A DNA stretch of 64,000 nt, from contig DLNM01000032.1 of assembly GCA_002479485.1 (NCBI GenBank), positions 60,197 to 124,196 of the forward strand, given 5' to 3'. A model generated the notes under the pieces. It saw nothing but the letters and a program-made list of their open reading frames with translations, had not been told where the DNA came from and did no database searches. This DNA is from Firmicutes bacterium UBA7510 (GTDB lineage Bacteria > Bacillota > Clostridia > Tissierellales > Sedimentibacteraceae). Position numbers and translations under genes: made by a program. Positions 38,608-47,420 of this stretch are shown piece after piece. The number at the start of each line of letters is the position of its first letter. Within the stretch, counting starts at the first letter, position 1.

Positions 38608-39525
38608 CTAAAGTGACTCATCGTCATTTTGATATATTTCAGTTCCATAGCCCTTATCCCCAAGTTCAGTGATGAATATTTCTTCTAAATTCATTGGTAA
38701 TTCATCAAATAACACTACACTATAGCTATCATATAAATGCTTTTTAAATGATTCTAAATCCCCTTTAATAGTACAAATATAAACGCTACCCATTTTCATA
38801 GTTTTTACTACACTATAACTATTGGTGTTGTTTGCTATAAACTCTTTATTTATTGCAAACTGAACTCTTTTTACTTCATTTTTAAGTTCTTCTAGGTTTT
38901 CTTCTTTTATTATTTCACCTTCGTGCATTATGCCTACTCTATCACATATATTGTCTAATTCTTTTAAATCATGTGAAGAAATAACAACTATAGTGTCATT
39001 TTCCATAACATCTTGAATAAGTACATTCCAAAACTTTCTTTTAATAACTGCATCTAGTCCATCTACAATTTCATCCAGCAAAAGCAATTTAGGACTTGTA
39101 GACATTGCCATGACAAATGCCGCTTGCTTTTTCTGTCCTTTAGACATTTTGTTAAGTGGTTTTTCTGGATCTATGTTGAAAAAATTTACTAGCTTATCAA
39201 ATTTCTGTCTTGATATATTTTTGTATAAAAGTTTTTCATAATTATATAACTTGTTTAATGTATATTGGCTAGGGAAAAATAAATTATCCTGTACATAATA
39301 AAATTCATCTATAATAGGGGTTTTGTCATTAACTAATTCTCCATTATAGAATATTTCTCCTATTTCTTGCTTGTAAATTTTCATTATATGCTTTAAGAGT
39401 GTTGTTTTTCCACAACCATTTGAACCAACTAGACCATAAATTTGGCCTTTGTTTGCTGTTATATTTATATTTTTTAAAACCTGCTGTTTTCCAAAGCTTT
39501 TATTTAAATCTCTAACAATTAACAT
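38608..39525 (-). CDS. ABC transporter ATP-binding protein
   Basis: 305 aa. Walker A GSNGCGKTTLLKH (about 34-46), Q-loop region, a variant signature MSKGQKKQA (about 131-139), Walker B LLLLDEIVDGLD and H-loop SSHDLKEL. C-terminal extension (220-305) typical of ABC-2 exporters. Ten-base gap to the YtrA-like regulator and 13 bases to the permease. Confidence 0.9.
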   Translation of the reverse strand: MLIVRDLNKSFGKQQVLKNINITANKGQIYGLVGSNGCGKTTLLKHIMKIYKQEIGEIFYNGELVNDKTPIIDEFYYVQDNLFFPSQYTLNKLYNYEKLLYKNISRQKFDKLVNFFNIDPEKPLNKMSKGQKKQAAFVMAMSTSPKLLLLDEIVDGLDAVIKRKFWNVLIQDVMENDTIVVISSHDLKELDNICDRVGIMHEGEIIKEENLEELKNEVKRVQFAINKEFIANNTNSYSVVKTMKMGSVYICTIKGDLESFKKHLYDSYSVVLFDELPMNLEEIFITELGDKGYGTEIYQNDDESL

Positions 39526-39534
39526 AATTCCTCC

Positions 39535-39900
39535 TTATAAACTATTAAGTATTTCATTTACTAATCCAATTATGTCGTTTCTACTTAAAGATAGTTCCTT
39601 TAATGATTTAAGAATTTCTTTTAATGATTCACTTTGTTTACTGATGTGAGCATTAATTAAACCATCATTGTTTTTGACAAAATTGCCTTTTCCCTTCACT
39701 GTGCATATATAATTGTCATTTTCTAGAGATTTATATGCTTTTTGAATAGTATTTGGATTAATTTTAGTTAATGAAGCTAGCTCTCTAACAGAAGGCAGTT
39801 TATCATCTGGTTTTAGTGCTTTAGATAAAATTAATCTTAATATTTCGTCATAAATTTGTTCATAAATTGCTCTATTGCTATTATAATCTATATTTATCAA
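39535..39900 (-). CDS. YtrA-subfamily GntR transcriptional regulator
   Basis: 121 aa: a GntR winged helix (KLPSVRELASLTKINPNTIQKAY, about 38-60) plus a short two-helix dimerisation tail, the hallmark of the YtrA branch, which regulates ABC transporters. Second gene of a four-gene operon headed by a papain-like protein. A double palindrome at the operon start point is the likely binding site. Confidence 0.88.
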   Translation of the reverse strand: MINIDYNSNRAIYEQIYDEILRLILSKALKPDDKLPSVRELASLTKINPNTIQKAYKSLENDNYICTVKGKGNFVKNNDGLINAHISKQSESLKEILKSLKELSLSRNDIIGLVNEILNSL

Positions 39901-39917
39901 TATTTACACCACCTTTT

Positions 39918-40451
39918 CTAGCTTGCACTTTTACTGTAAACAAAATCTCTTAAGTTTCCTTCGTATACAGAGTTTAAATTCAAATGATTATAATCACTTG
40001 GCTTTATTAATGTAAAATTTTTTTCAAGATCAACTATTCCTCTTAATATGTAAGATACAAATGTTGAGCATACAAATAAATCTTTTCTTTCATACGGTAT
40101 ATTTAAAAGCATCAATGGTAAATTAATATAGCTATACTTATATTTTTTTGGATTATTTAAAAATTTTTTTAGTCTTTTCATAACTAAAGCATAATCTTTT
40201 TCAGTTACCTCTAAATCATATATTATACATTTCGCATCTGGATGTTGTGCCAATACACCTTCATCCACATTTTCTTTTGCAAAACCGCCTACCAAAGGAA
40301 ACCATACAATCCATCTTGAAAAGCTATACATTTCTTTACAGCCATCACTTAAGGCAATAGATACATGATTATAATCTTCCCTAGTAAATAAGCGTAAAAA
40401 CCTTGAAACTTTTGTATTTATACTAGTTAAAACAATGTACACATGCTTCAT
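39918..40451 (-). CDS. YiiX/NlpC-P60-like permuted papain-fold protein
   Basis: 177 aa from the ATG at 40451, six bases after GGAGG; an upstream ATG 13 codons earlier has no site. The layout fits the permuted NlpC/P60 (YiiX/YycO) amidase group: catalytic His in DYNHVSIAL (about 27-35) comes before the Cys in DLFVCSTFVSYIL (about 135-147). No signal peptide. First gene of the YtrA/ABC operon, so it is controlled with the transporter; an amidase or thioesterase acting on an amphipathic antibiotic or lipid is a plausible but untested role. Confidence 0.65.
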   Translation of the reverse strand: MKHVYIVLTSINTKVSRFLRLFTREDYNHVSIALSDGCKEMYSFSRWIVWFPLVGGFAKENVDEGVLAQHPDAKCIIYDLEVTEKDYALVMKRLKKFLNNPKKYKYSYINLPLMLLNIPYERKDLFVCSTFVSYILRGIVDLEKNFTLIKPSDYNHLNLNSVYEGNLRDFVYSKSAS

Positions 40452-40473
40452 ACGAATCCTCCATGCATTACTG

Positions 40474-40536
40474 TGTGTACTAATACACATAGTACACTAT
40501 GAAAAGAGTATAATACATCTTAAGCATGTTTGTCAA
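40474..40536 (-). promoter_or_regulatory. Promoter and YtrA-type operator of the ABC operon
   Basis: On the minus strand TTGACA (40531-40536) and TATACT (40507-40512) are 18 bases apart. At the expected start point lie two overlapping palindromes: TGTGTA-CTAA-TACACA (40474-40489) and GTGTACT...AGTACAC (40475-40481/40491-40497). GT/AC-bounded inverted repeats are typical YtrA-family sites. Confidence 0.75.
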
Positions 40537-40570
40537 TAGTTACTCTATTTTACCAAAATATCTAGACCTT

Positions 40571-40604
40571 TTAAAAAAGCTCTTTGTCAGCTTTTGACAA
40601 AGAG
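40571..40604 (-). terminator. Terminator of the PspA-like/DUF1566 operon
   Basis: CTCTTTGTCA/TGACAAAGAG 10-bp stem with a 5-base loop and a CTTTTTT tract on the minus strand, five bases after the stop. Confidence 0.8.
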
Positions 40605-40608
40605 TCCT

Positions 40609-42492
40609 TTAAATTTCAATATTAACTAGCGGTTTAATCCATTTTTGTATAAATATTTTATCATCAACACTATTTAGATTTGACACGATATTCTCAACAT
40701 TTCCTTTTAGATAAGAGTTTAATCTTGCCATTTCTTTATTAATTTCTACATCTTCCAAGTGTTCTCCATCGACTAATGACACACATCGATTATATATATT
40801 TTTTCTTTCATTTGTATAAAAATCATCAATATTGTCCTTAAATACTTGTAGACAATTTAATAATTTTTCAACTGCACTAACTATTTGTTCAGCATTAGAA
40901 TTATTTTCTTTTATTGTTGAAGTAAATTCTCTTTGGATTAGTGGAAGTAATAATTTCTCAACTGTAAACCTTTTTAAACACCAATCTCTATACCATAGGC
41001 CCCAATTATATCCACTTACACCTTCTTTTTCACAAATGTTTTTAAATTTACTTTTAAATTTTACTTTAAGCATTTTGAAATCTTCTGCCCAGCTTTTTTC
41101 TATATTAACAATAGAAATCAATACTCTTTTATTTTTTTCAAAGTATTCGGCTCTAATAAGCATATTTTTAACTATATCAACAGTATTTTCTGCTAATAGT
41201 TCAAAACTTACTCTATCTGTTTTTTCAAGTCTAGCGAGCTCTTCAATAATATTATCTCCATTGTTGATATCATCTATTTTTTGCTCTATATCATCTGCAT
41301 TTTTTCTAATTGATAAAAGCTTTGATTTTATATCCTTAATATCAAGAACTATATTTTTTTGAAGATAGTTTCTTCTTTTCTCAAATATATTGTTCTCATC
41401 TTCTTCCATTTCTAGCTCATATTCATATGGTTTTAAAATAGTTTCGTTAATTTCTTCAAAATTTTTAAGCAAAGTTATCTTTTCACTTTCAAAAAATTCT
41501 ATCATCTCAATAATAGAATCAATCCATTTTTGGACAGCTTTATAGTATTTTATGACAGAACTGTTTATAGAATTTATATCGTATTCATCAATAAGTACAG
41601 AAAAGTCAAAAACAGATGAAAGCATAACATTTTCTTGCAAACTGCCTATATCTTTCTTTACATTTTCGTACTCTTTAATAAGCATAGGCTTCTCTATATA
41701 CACCTTATAATATAATTCAGTTATTTTATCATCTTTAAATATTGGCTCTAATCCATTGTTTACAAATACACTTAGAGTGAATTGCAGCTTTTCCGTCTGT
41801 GTATAAATACGGTTGTCCATGATATTCTTTTCGTATTCATCACTTGTTAAAGAAGTATTGCATGGTAACAAATATACACTTGCTTGTCCCCTATTATAGT
41901 TATCTAAGTCAATGCAGTAATTTTCTCCATCTATCGCAAACCAATAATCTAAATTATTTATTCTATAGCAATTTCCATCCTGAAAAGGGAAAGTTTTATC
42001 ATTTATCATTGTTATCATTTGTTTCGCTGATGGAATTATCCAATTTTTATAACCATCTAATTCTAAATTATCAACAATTTCTGTAGCTTCTTCATATGTA
42101 AATGTATGTGCCTCACTATTTTCATTATAAAAATCAAAATAATCTAGATTAGCCCATAATATGCCGGTATTTCTATCCATAATAACTTTAGGTTTGTTTT
42201 TAAAGAAAAACCACCTCTGTTCACCTATGGCATCAAGTATTTTATCAATTCCTTCTCCAGAAAGTGTTCTTATCCTTGAATTTATCCTTCTTAACTGAGA
42301 GTCTACTGTTGATAGCTTTTCTAAGAGCTTTGATTTCTCTGCCATCAAAGTTGCTTGTTCTTTATTTAGTTTATGAGCTTTTTCTGTATTTAAAGGATTA
42401 TATGTGCCCTCATAATTCTCTTCAATATACTTTATTTCATCTAGTATCTGATTTTTTCTATCAAGTAGTTCAATTATAGAAGATTCCTGCAT
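40609..42492 (-). CDS. DUF1566-like domain protein with coiled coils
   Basis: 627 aa from the ATG at 42492, after AGGAAGAGAG; an upstream in-frame start lacks a site. N-terminal coiled coil (about 5-75), then a DUF1566/Lcl-like domain (about 85-220) with MDRNTGILWANLDY, the EATEIVDNL helix, DGYKNWIIPSAKQM and a C-terminal strand ending in SVYLLPC. The remaining 400 residues are mostly long helices, partly coiled coil. No signal peptide or membrane helix, unlike most DUF1566 proteins, which are exported. Operon partner of a PspA-like protein. Function unknown. Confidence 0.6.
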   Translation of the reverse strand: MQESSIIELLDRKNQILDEIKYIEENYEGTYNPLNTEKAHKLNKEQATLMAEKSKLLEKLSTVDSQLRRINSRIRTLSGEGIDKILDAIGEQRWFFFKNKPKVIMDRNTGILWANLDYFDFYNENSEAHTFTYEEATEIVDNLELDGYKNWIIPSAKQMITMINDKTFPFQDGNCYRINNLDYWFAIDGENYCIDLDNYNRGQASVYLLPCNTSLTSDEYEKNIMDNRIYTQTEKLQFTLSVFVNNGLEPIFKDDKITELYYKVYIEKPMLIKEYENVKKDIGSLQENVMLSSVFDFSVLIDEYDINSINSSVIKYYKAVQKWIDSIIEMIEFFESEKITLLKNFEEINETILKPYEYELEMEEDENNIFEKRRNYLQKNIVLDIKDIKSKLLSIRKNADDIEQKIDDINNGDNIIEELARLEKTDRVSFELLAENTVDIVKNMLIRAEYFEKNKRVLISIVNIEKSWAEDFKMLKVKFKSKFKNICEKEGVSGYNWGLWYRDWCLKRFTVEKLLLPLIQREFTSTIKENNSNAEQIVSAVEKLLNCLQVFKDNIDDFYTNERKNIYNRCVSLVDGEHLEDVEINKEMARLNSYLKGNVENIVSNLNSVDDKIFIQKWIKPLVNIEI

Positions 42493-42561
42493 ATACTCTC
42501 TTCCTTTCATAATCTTAATTAACACGTTTTTAAATGTTAAAATATTTTATCATACCGATTT

Positions 42562-42990
42562 TTAAAAGTCAAATTGTTGAGAATTTAACTCCTCAATAGC
42601 TTCTGCAACATAAATTTTGTTTTGAATTTTATCAATTATGCTATCAAAATCACCTAATTGTTCATAATATACTTTATCGTTTATTTCATTTATTTTTTCT
42701 AGTTGATTGGCCAAAGAATTTTTATTCTTCAACTCCTCAAGCTTTTTCAAAGTCTTTTCTAAATCATCTATAAATTTTTCATATAGTTTTTCATTTTCAC
42801 AGAGTTTATTAAAGCTAGTTGACTCATTAGCCTCAACTGCAGCCATATCAGATTTTATCTGTCTTAAAGCTTCTTTAACGTCATGTATATACTTATTTAT
42901 TAAATCTTCTTCATTAACTTTCTTTGTTTTTGATGATTTTGCATTTACTTTAGCTCTTATAATATTTTTAAATCTCTGTAGAATCCCCAT
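42562..42990 (-). CDS. Short PspA/IM30-like coiled-coil protein
   Basis: 142 aa. The start MGILQRFKNIIRAKVNA... and the following KYIHDVKEALRQIKSDMAAVEA track the PspA/IM30 pattern (amphipathic helix, then the helical hairpin), but the protein is only two thirds of the usual 220 residues and lacks the C-terminal helices. Almost wholly helical and charged. By analogy it may bind stressed membranes. Directly upstream of the DUF1566-like gene (69-base gap) and transcribed from a good promoter. Confidence 0.55.
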   Translation of the reverse strand: MGILQRFKNIIRAKVNAKSSKTKKVNEEDLINKYIHDVKEALRQIKSDMAAVEANESTSFNKLCENEKLYEKFIDDLEKTLKKLEELKNKNSLANQLEKINEINDKVYYEQLGDFDSIIDKIQNKIYVAEAIEELNSQQFDF

Positions 42991-43049
42991 AATTAACCTC
43001 TTTTTTATTATAGATTTAAGCTCATTACTACATTTTTACGTTATCTTCA

Positions 43050-43077
43050 ATTATAGCGTATTGTATTAATTTGTCAA
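43050..43077 (-). promoter_or_regulatory. Promoter of the PspA-like gene
   Basis: Consensus TTGACA (43072-43077) and TATAAT (43050-43055) on the minus strand with a 16-base spacer; about 60 bases to the ATG. Confidence 0.7.
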
Positions 43078-43146
43078 AATTTATATAAAACATATATAGT
43101 TTATAAGAAATAATACATTTAGAAATTTTGTTAATAATATTATTTT

Positions 43147-43211
43147 AATATTGTTTATAATATTACTTTAATATTGTTTATAATATTACTTTAATATTGT
43201 TTATAATATTA
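43147..43211. repeat. Three tandem 23-bp repeats upstream of ABC exporter
   Basis: AATATTGTTTATAATATT plus ACTTT occurs twice exactly (43147-43169, 43170-43192) and a third time partly (43193-43211). Each unit contains an AATATT...AATATT inverted repeat. The array ends 84 bases before the exporter's ATG and could hold helically phased (about two turns) regulator sites. Confidence 0.75.
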
Positions 43212-43295
43212 TTGATTTCTTAATATTACTTTTTGATTTGTATTTTATAATTAAATTTTACATAAAAGTTAGAAAATCTATAAAGGAGAGACTTA

Positions 43296-45443
43296 ATGCT
43301 AAAAATACTTAAATACCTGAAAAATTCTAAGCTTGCTGTTTTATTCATAGTTATATTGCTTATAATTTCAGCTTCTTGTGAGTTAGCATTGCCACAATAT
43401 ACATCAAATATTGTAGACATTGGAATACAGCAAAGCGGTATTGAAAATGCAGCACCAAAAGAAATTAGACAAGAAACTTTAGAAAATTTAATGTTTTTTA
43501 TGACAAAAGATGAAGTTGATAAGGTAAAAAGCTTCTATACGTTAAATGACAATGGCAATTATGAACTTAATACAAAAAATAAGGAAAAAATTAATGAACT
43601 AAGCAATATTTTCGGAATTCCTATCCTTATGTTATCAAACTTAAAGGAATCTAGTGATTATGATATAAACACTTTTAAGGAAATGAAAAACAGTGGTTTA
43701 ATATCAAATGAACAAATTTTAGAAATAAGAGATAAGATGACAGAAAATTTTAGTGATTTAAACGAGTTGCTAATATCACAAAAATCAGTGCTATTTATTA
43801 AGGATGAATATAAATCAATTGGTATTGATTTGAGTAAACTTCAAACTGATTACTTATTAAAGACAGGTTCGATAATGCTTGGATTAACAATAATATTAGT
43901 TATTTGCATAATTATTGTTAGTCTTATAGCATCACAAACTGCAGCTAAAATAGGTATGAACCTTCGTGAACAAGTTTTTAGTAAGGTTATATCATTTTCA
44001 AACACTGAGGTTAATAAATTTTCAACGGCTTCACTAATAACTAGAAGTACAAATGATATACAACAAGTGCAAATGGTTTGTGTATTGCTACTTCGTATGG
44101 TAATTTACGCTCCTATACTAGGTATTGGTGGTGTAATTAAGGTAGCTAGTACCAAAACAGGCATGGGATGGATAATTGGAGTTGCAGTTGGAGTGATAAT
44201 TCTACTTGTAGGAATTTTAATGTATATAACTATGCCAAAATTCAAAAAAATGCAAACTCTTGTGGATAAAGTGAATTTAATATCAAGAGAAATATTAACA
44301 GGAGTATCTGTAATACGAGCATTTAGTAGAGAAAAACATGAGGAAGCAAGATTTGAAGTTGCTAACAAGAACCTCATGAAAACACAACTATTTACAAATA
44401 GAATTATGTCTTTTATGATGCCTGCTATGATGCTAATCATGAACATCATAACTTTAGTTATAGTTTGGTTTGGAGCTAAAGGTGTTGATCTTGGTAATCT
44501 TCAAGTCGGAGATATGATGGCATTTATAACTTATACTATGCAGATTGTCATGTCATTTTTAATGTTAACTATGATTTCTGTTATGCTTCCTCGTGCTAGT
44601 GTAGCTGCTGGCCGTATTGATGAGGTTATAGATACAGAATTATCTATAAATGATACTGAAAATGCAAAAGATAATGAACTAAAAAACTGTAAAGGTATAG
44701 TTAAATTTGATAGTGTATCATTTGCATACCCTGATGCAGAGAAAAATACAGTAGAAAATATAAGCTTCACTGCAAAACCTGGAGAAACTACTGCGATAAT
44801 TGGAAGCACTGGTTCTGGAAAATCAACTGTTTTAAATCTAATACCAAGATTTTTTGATGTTATCAGCGGAAAAATAACCATAGACGGAGTGGATATAAGA
44901 GACATATCTCAATATAAGCTTAGAAGCTTAATAGGTTATGTACCTCAAAAAGGAATTTTATTTTCTGGAGATATAGAGTCAAATTTAAAATTTGGAGGCT
45001 CATGTATAACAGATGAGACTATGAAGGAAGCAGCTGCAATTGCTCAAGCTAAAGTATTTATAGAGGATAAACCTGATAAATATAAATCAAGCATTGCACA
45101 AGGTGGTACTAATGTTTCCGGTGGTCAAAAGCAAAGATTATCTATTGCCAGGGCAATAGCTAAAAAACCTAAAATATTTTTATTTGATGATAGCTTTTCT
45201 GCATTGGATTATAAAACAGATGCTGTTTTAAGAAAAACCTTAAATGAGAAAATTACTGATGCAACAATTATAATTATAGCACAACGAGTAAGTACAATTC
45301 TTCATGCAAATCAAATTATAGTTTTAGATGATGGAGAGGTTGTAGGTATTGGAACACATAGAGAATTACTTAAAAACTGCAAAACTTATCTAGAAATTGC
45401 AAAGTCTCAATTATCTGAAAAAGAACTGAAAGGAGAGTGCTAA
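43296..45443 (+). CDS. ABC exporter half-transporter, degenerate-site subunit
   Basis: 715 aa: six-helix exporter core fused to an ATPase. An extra extracytoplasmic segment of about 130 residues (roughly 40-180) sits between helices 1 and 2. NBD motifs: Walker A GSTGSGKST, signature VSGGQKQR, Walker B FLFDDSFSALD in which Asp replaces the catalytic Glu. This substitution marks the inactive-site partner of heterodimeric exporters (BmrC/LmrC, TM287 type). The partner starts three bases after its stop. Likely exports drugs or lipids. Confidence 0.9.
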   Translation: MLKILKYLKNSKLAVLFIVILLIISASCELALPQYTSNIVDIGIQQSGIENAAPKEIRQETLENLMFFMTKDEVDKVKSFYTLNDNGNYELNTKNKEKINELSNIFGIPILMLSNLKESSDYDINTFKEMKNSGLISNEQILEIRDKMTENFSDLNELLISQKSVLFIKDEYKSIGIDLSKLQTDYLLKTGSIMLGLTIILVICIIIVSLIASQTAAKIGMNLREQVFSKVISFSNTEVNKFSTASLITRSTNDIQQVQMVCVLLLRMVIYAPILGIGGVIKVASTKTGMGWIIGVAVGVIILLVGILMYITMPKFKKMQTLVDKVNLISREILTGVSVIRAFSREKHEEARFEVANKNLMKTQLFTNRIMSFMMPAMMLIMNIITLVIVWFGAKGVDLGNLQVGDMMAFITYTMQIVMSFLMLTMISVMLPRASVAAGRIDEVIDTELSINDTENAKDNELKNCKGIVKFDSVSFAYPDAEKNTVENISFTAKPGETTAIIGSTGSGKSTVLNLIPRFFDVISGKITIDGVDIRDISQYKLRSLIGYVPQKGILFSGDIESNLKFGGSCITDETMKEAAAIAQAKVFIEDKPDKYKSSIAQGGTNVSGGQKQRLSIARAIAKKPKIFLFDDSFSALDYKTDAVLRKTLNEKITDATIIIIAQRVSTILHANQIIVLDDGEVVGIGTHRELLKNCKTYLEIAKSQLSEKELKGEC

Positions 45444-45445
45444 AC

Positions 45446-47281
45446 ATGAGTCAGAAGAAGTCGTCTCCTCTAGGTGGTGGCCATGGTCCTGGTGGAAGAA
45501 TGATGCATGGGGAAAAAGCTAAGGACTTTAAAGGTACAATTAAAAAGTTATTTAACTATATGGGGAAATATAAAATAGGACTAGTTACAGTTTTAATATT
45601 TGCCGTAGGAAGCACTATTTTTAGTATTATAGGTCCTAAAATTCTTAGTAATGCTACAACCACGCTATTTGATGGATTAGTTGCAAAAATCTCTGGAACA
45701 GGTACTATTGATTTTAGTAGAATATGGAATATTTTAATTCTTCTTTTAATACTATATTTAATAAGTGCAGTCTTTTCTTTTGTACAAGGCTATGTAATGA
45801 GTGGCATTTCACAAAAAATAAGCTTTAGACTTCGTAAAGAAATTTCAGAGAAAATTAATAGAATCCCTATGGAATACTTTGAGTCAAACACTGTAGGTGA
45901 AACTTTATCACGTATAACAAATGATGTAGATACCCTTGGACAAAGCTTAAATCAAAGCATTACACAATTAATAACATCTATTACAACAGTTATTGGTGTT
46001 TTAATTATGATGTTAAGTATAAGTCCCTTAATGACCTTAATAGCTATAGTAATATTACCTGTTTCAGCTCTTTTAATAAGCTTTATAGTAAAATATTCTC
46101 AAAAGTATTTTACTACACAACAAAGCTTTCTTGGTAAGATTAATGGACAGATAGAAGAAGTATATAGCGGTCAAAATGTTGTTAAGGCTTTCAACCGTGA
46201 AGAAATTGTACTGAATGAATTTAATGAAACTAATAAGGTCTTATATCAATCAGCGTGGAAATCACAATTTTTATCAGGCTTAATGCAGCCTGTTATGATG
46301 TTTATAGGTAATTTAGGATATGTAGCTGTTGCAGTTACTGGTAGTATACTAACTATAAATGGTACAATTCAAATTGGCGATATTCAAGCATTTATACAAT
46401 ATGTTAGAAACTTTACACAACCTATTACACAGATTGCACAGGTTTCAAATTTGCTTCAATCAATGGCCGCAGCAGCAGAACGTGTTTTTGAGTTTCTAGA
46501 AGAAAAGGAAGAGGATATTACAGTTGAAAATCCTGTTAATCCAAAAATTATAAAAGGCAATGTAGCCTTTGATCATGTACATTTTGGATATAACCCTAAT
46601 AAAATAATTATCAATGATTTTAACGCTTCTGTAAACACAGGTCAAACTGTTGCTATAGTAGGTCCAACTGGGGCGGGTAAAACAACAATGATAAAGCTTT
46701 TATTACGTTATTACGATGTAAATAGCGGAAGTATAAAAATTGACGGAAATGATGTTAGAAACTTTAATAGATATGATTTAAGAGAGATTTTTGGAATGGT
46801 TTTACAGGATACTTGGCTATTCAAAGGCACCATAAAGGAAAATATTAGATACGGTAGACTAGATGCGACAGACGAGGAGGTTGTTAAAGCAGCAAAAGCC
46901 GCAAATATACACCATTTCATTGAAACTCTACCAGGTGGTTACAACATGGAGCTTAATGAAGATGCAAGCAATATATCACAAGGACAAAAACAGCTTCTTA
47001 CAATTGCTAGAACAATACTTGCTGATAATAAAATACTGATACTAGATGAAGCCACAAGCTCTGTTGATACACGAACAGAAATGCTTATACAAAAGGCGAT
47101 GAATAACTTAATGAATGGAAGAACAAGCTTTGTAATAGCTCATAGATTATCAACAATTAAAGATGCTGACTTAATTTTAGTGATGAAAGATGGAGATATA
47201 ATTGAGCAAGGAAACCATGTAACGCTACTTGAAAAACAAGGATTTTATTACGAGCTATATAATTCGCAGTTCAGTGAATAA
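45446..47281 (+). CDS. ABC exporter half-transporter, catalytic subunit
   Basis: 611 aa from the ATG at 45446, ten bases after GGAG; a GTG overlapping the previous gene is too close to that site. Gly/His-rich N-terminus (GGGHGPGGRMMHG), six-helix core, then NBD with Walker A GPTGAGKTT, a variant signature ISQGQKQL and canonical Walker B LILDEATSSVD. The weak signature here and the Asp-type Walker B of the partner would face each other in one degenerate site, leaving one consensus site, as in BmrCD/LmrCD. Confidence 0.92.
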   Translation: MSQKKSSPLGGGHGPGGRMMHGEKAKDFKGTIKKLFNYMGKYKIGLVTVLIFAVGSTIFSIIGPKILSNATTTLFDGLVAKISGTGTIDFSRIWNILILLLILYLISAVFSFVQGYVMSGISQKISFRLRKEISEKINRIPMEYFESNTVGETLSRITNDVDTLGQSLNQSITQLITSITTVIGVLIMMLSISPLMTLIAIVILPVSALLISFIVKYSQKYFTTQQSFLGKINGQIEEVYSGQNVVKAFNREEIVLNEFNETNKVLYQSAWKSQFLSGLMQPVMMFIGNLGYVAVAVTGSILTINGTIQIGDIQAFIQYVRNFTQPITQIAQVSNLLQSMAAAAERVFEFLEEKEEDITVENPVNPKIIKGNVAFDHVHFGYNPNKIIINDFNASVNTGQTVAIVGPTGAGKTTMIKLLLRYYDVNSGSIKIDGNDVRNFNRYDLREIFGMVLQDTWLFKGTIKENIRYGRLDATDEEVVKAAKAANIHHFIETLPGGYNMELNEDASNISQGQKQLLTIARTILADNKILILDEATSSVDTRTEMLIQKAMNNLMNGRTSFVIAHRLSTIKDADLILVMKDGDIIEQGNHVTLLEKQGFYYELYNSQFSE

Positions 47282-47285
47282 TTAT

Positions 47286-47309
47286 GACTGATAACCTTTG
47301 TTATCAGTC
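47286..47309 (+). terminator. Hairpin after the ABC exporter pair
   Basis: GACTGATAAC/GTTATCAGTC 10-bp stem with CTTT loop; the following T-tract is poor, so read-through is possible. Confidence 0.55.
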
Positions 47310-47327
47310 TGAGTATCTTCCTTTAAT

Positions 47328-47355
47328 TTGACAAAAAAAATTTATATGATAAAAT
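47328..47355 (+). promoter_or_regulatory. Promoter of the PF06541 membrane protein gene
   Basis: TTGACA (47328-47333), 16-base spacer, TAAAAT (47350-47355); 66 bases to the ATG. Confidence 0.6.
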
Positions 47356-47420
47356 TAACAAATGATAAAAATTTCCTATTCTAAAAAATCATCACAATTT
47401 TATATGAACGGAGAATTTAT

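Noticed and set aside
43147..43211. Short tandem repeats as a CRISPR array
   Set aside because: Units abut with no spacers, and there are no cas genes in the window.
43226..43420. Minus-strand frame over the start of the ABC exporter gene
   Set aside because: Antisense shadow of the exporter's first helix region; no site, no family.
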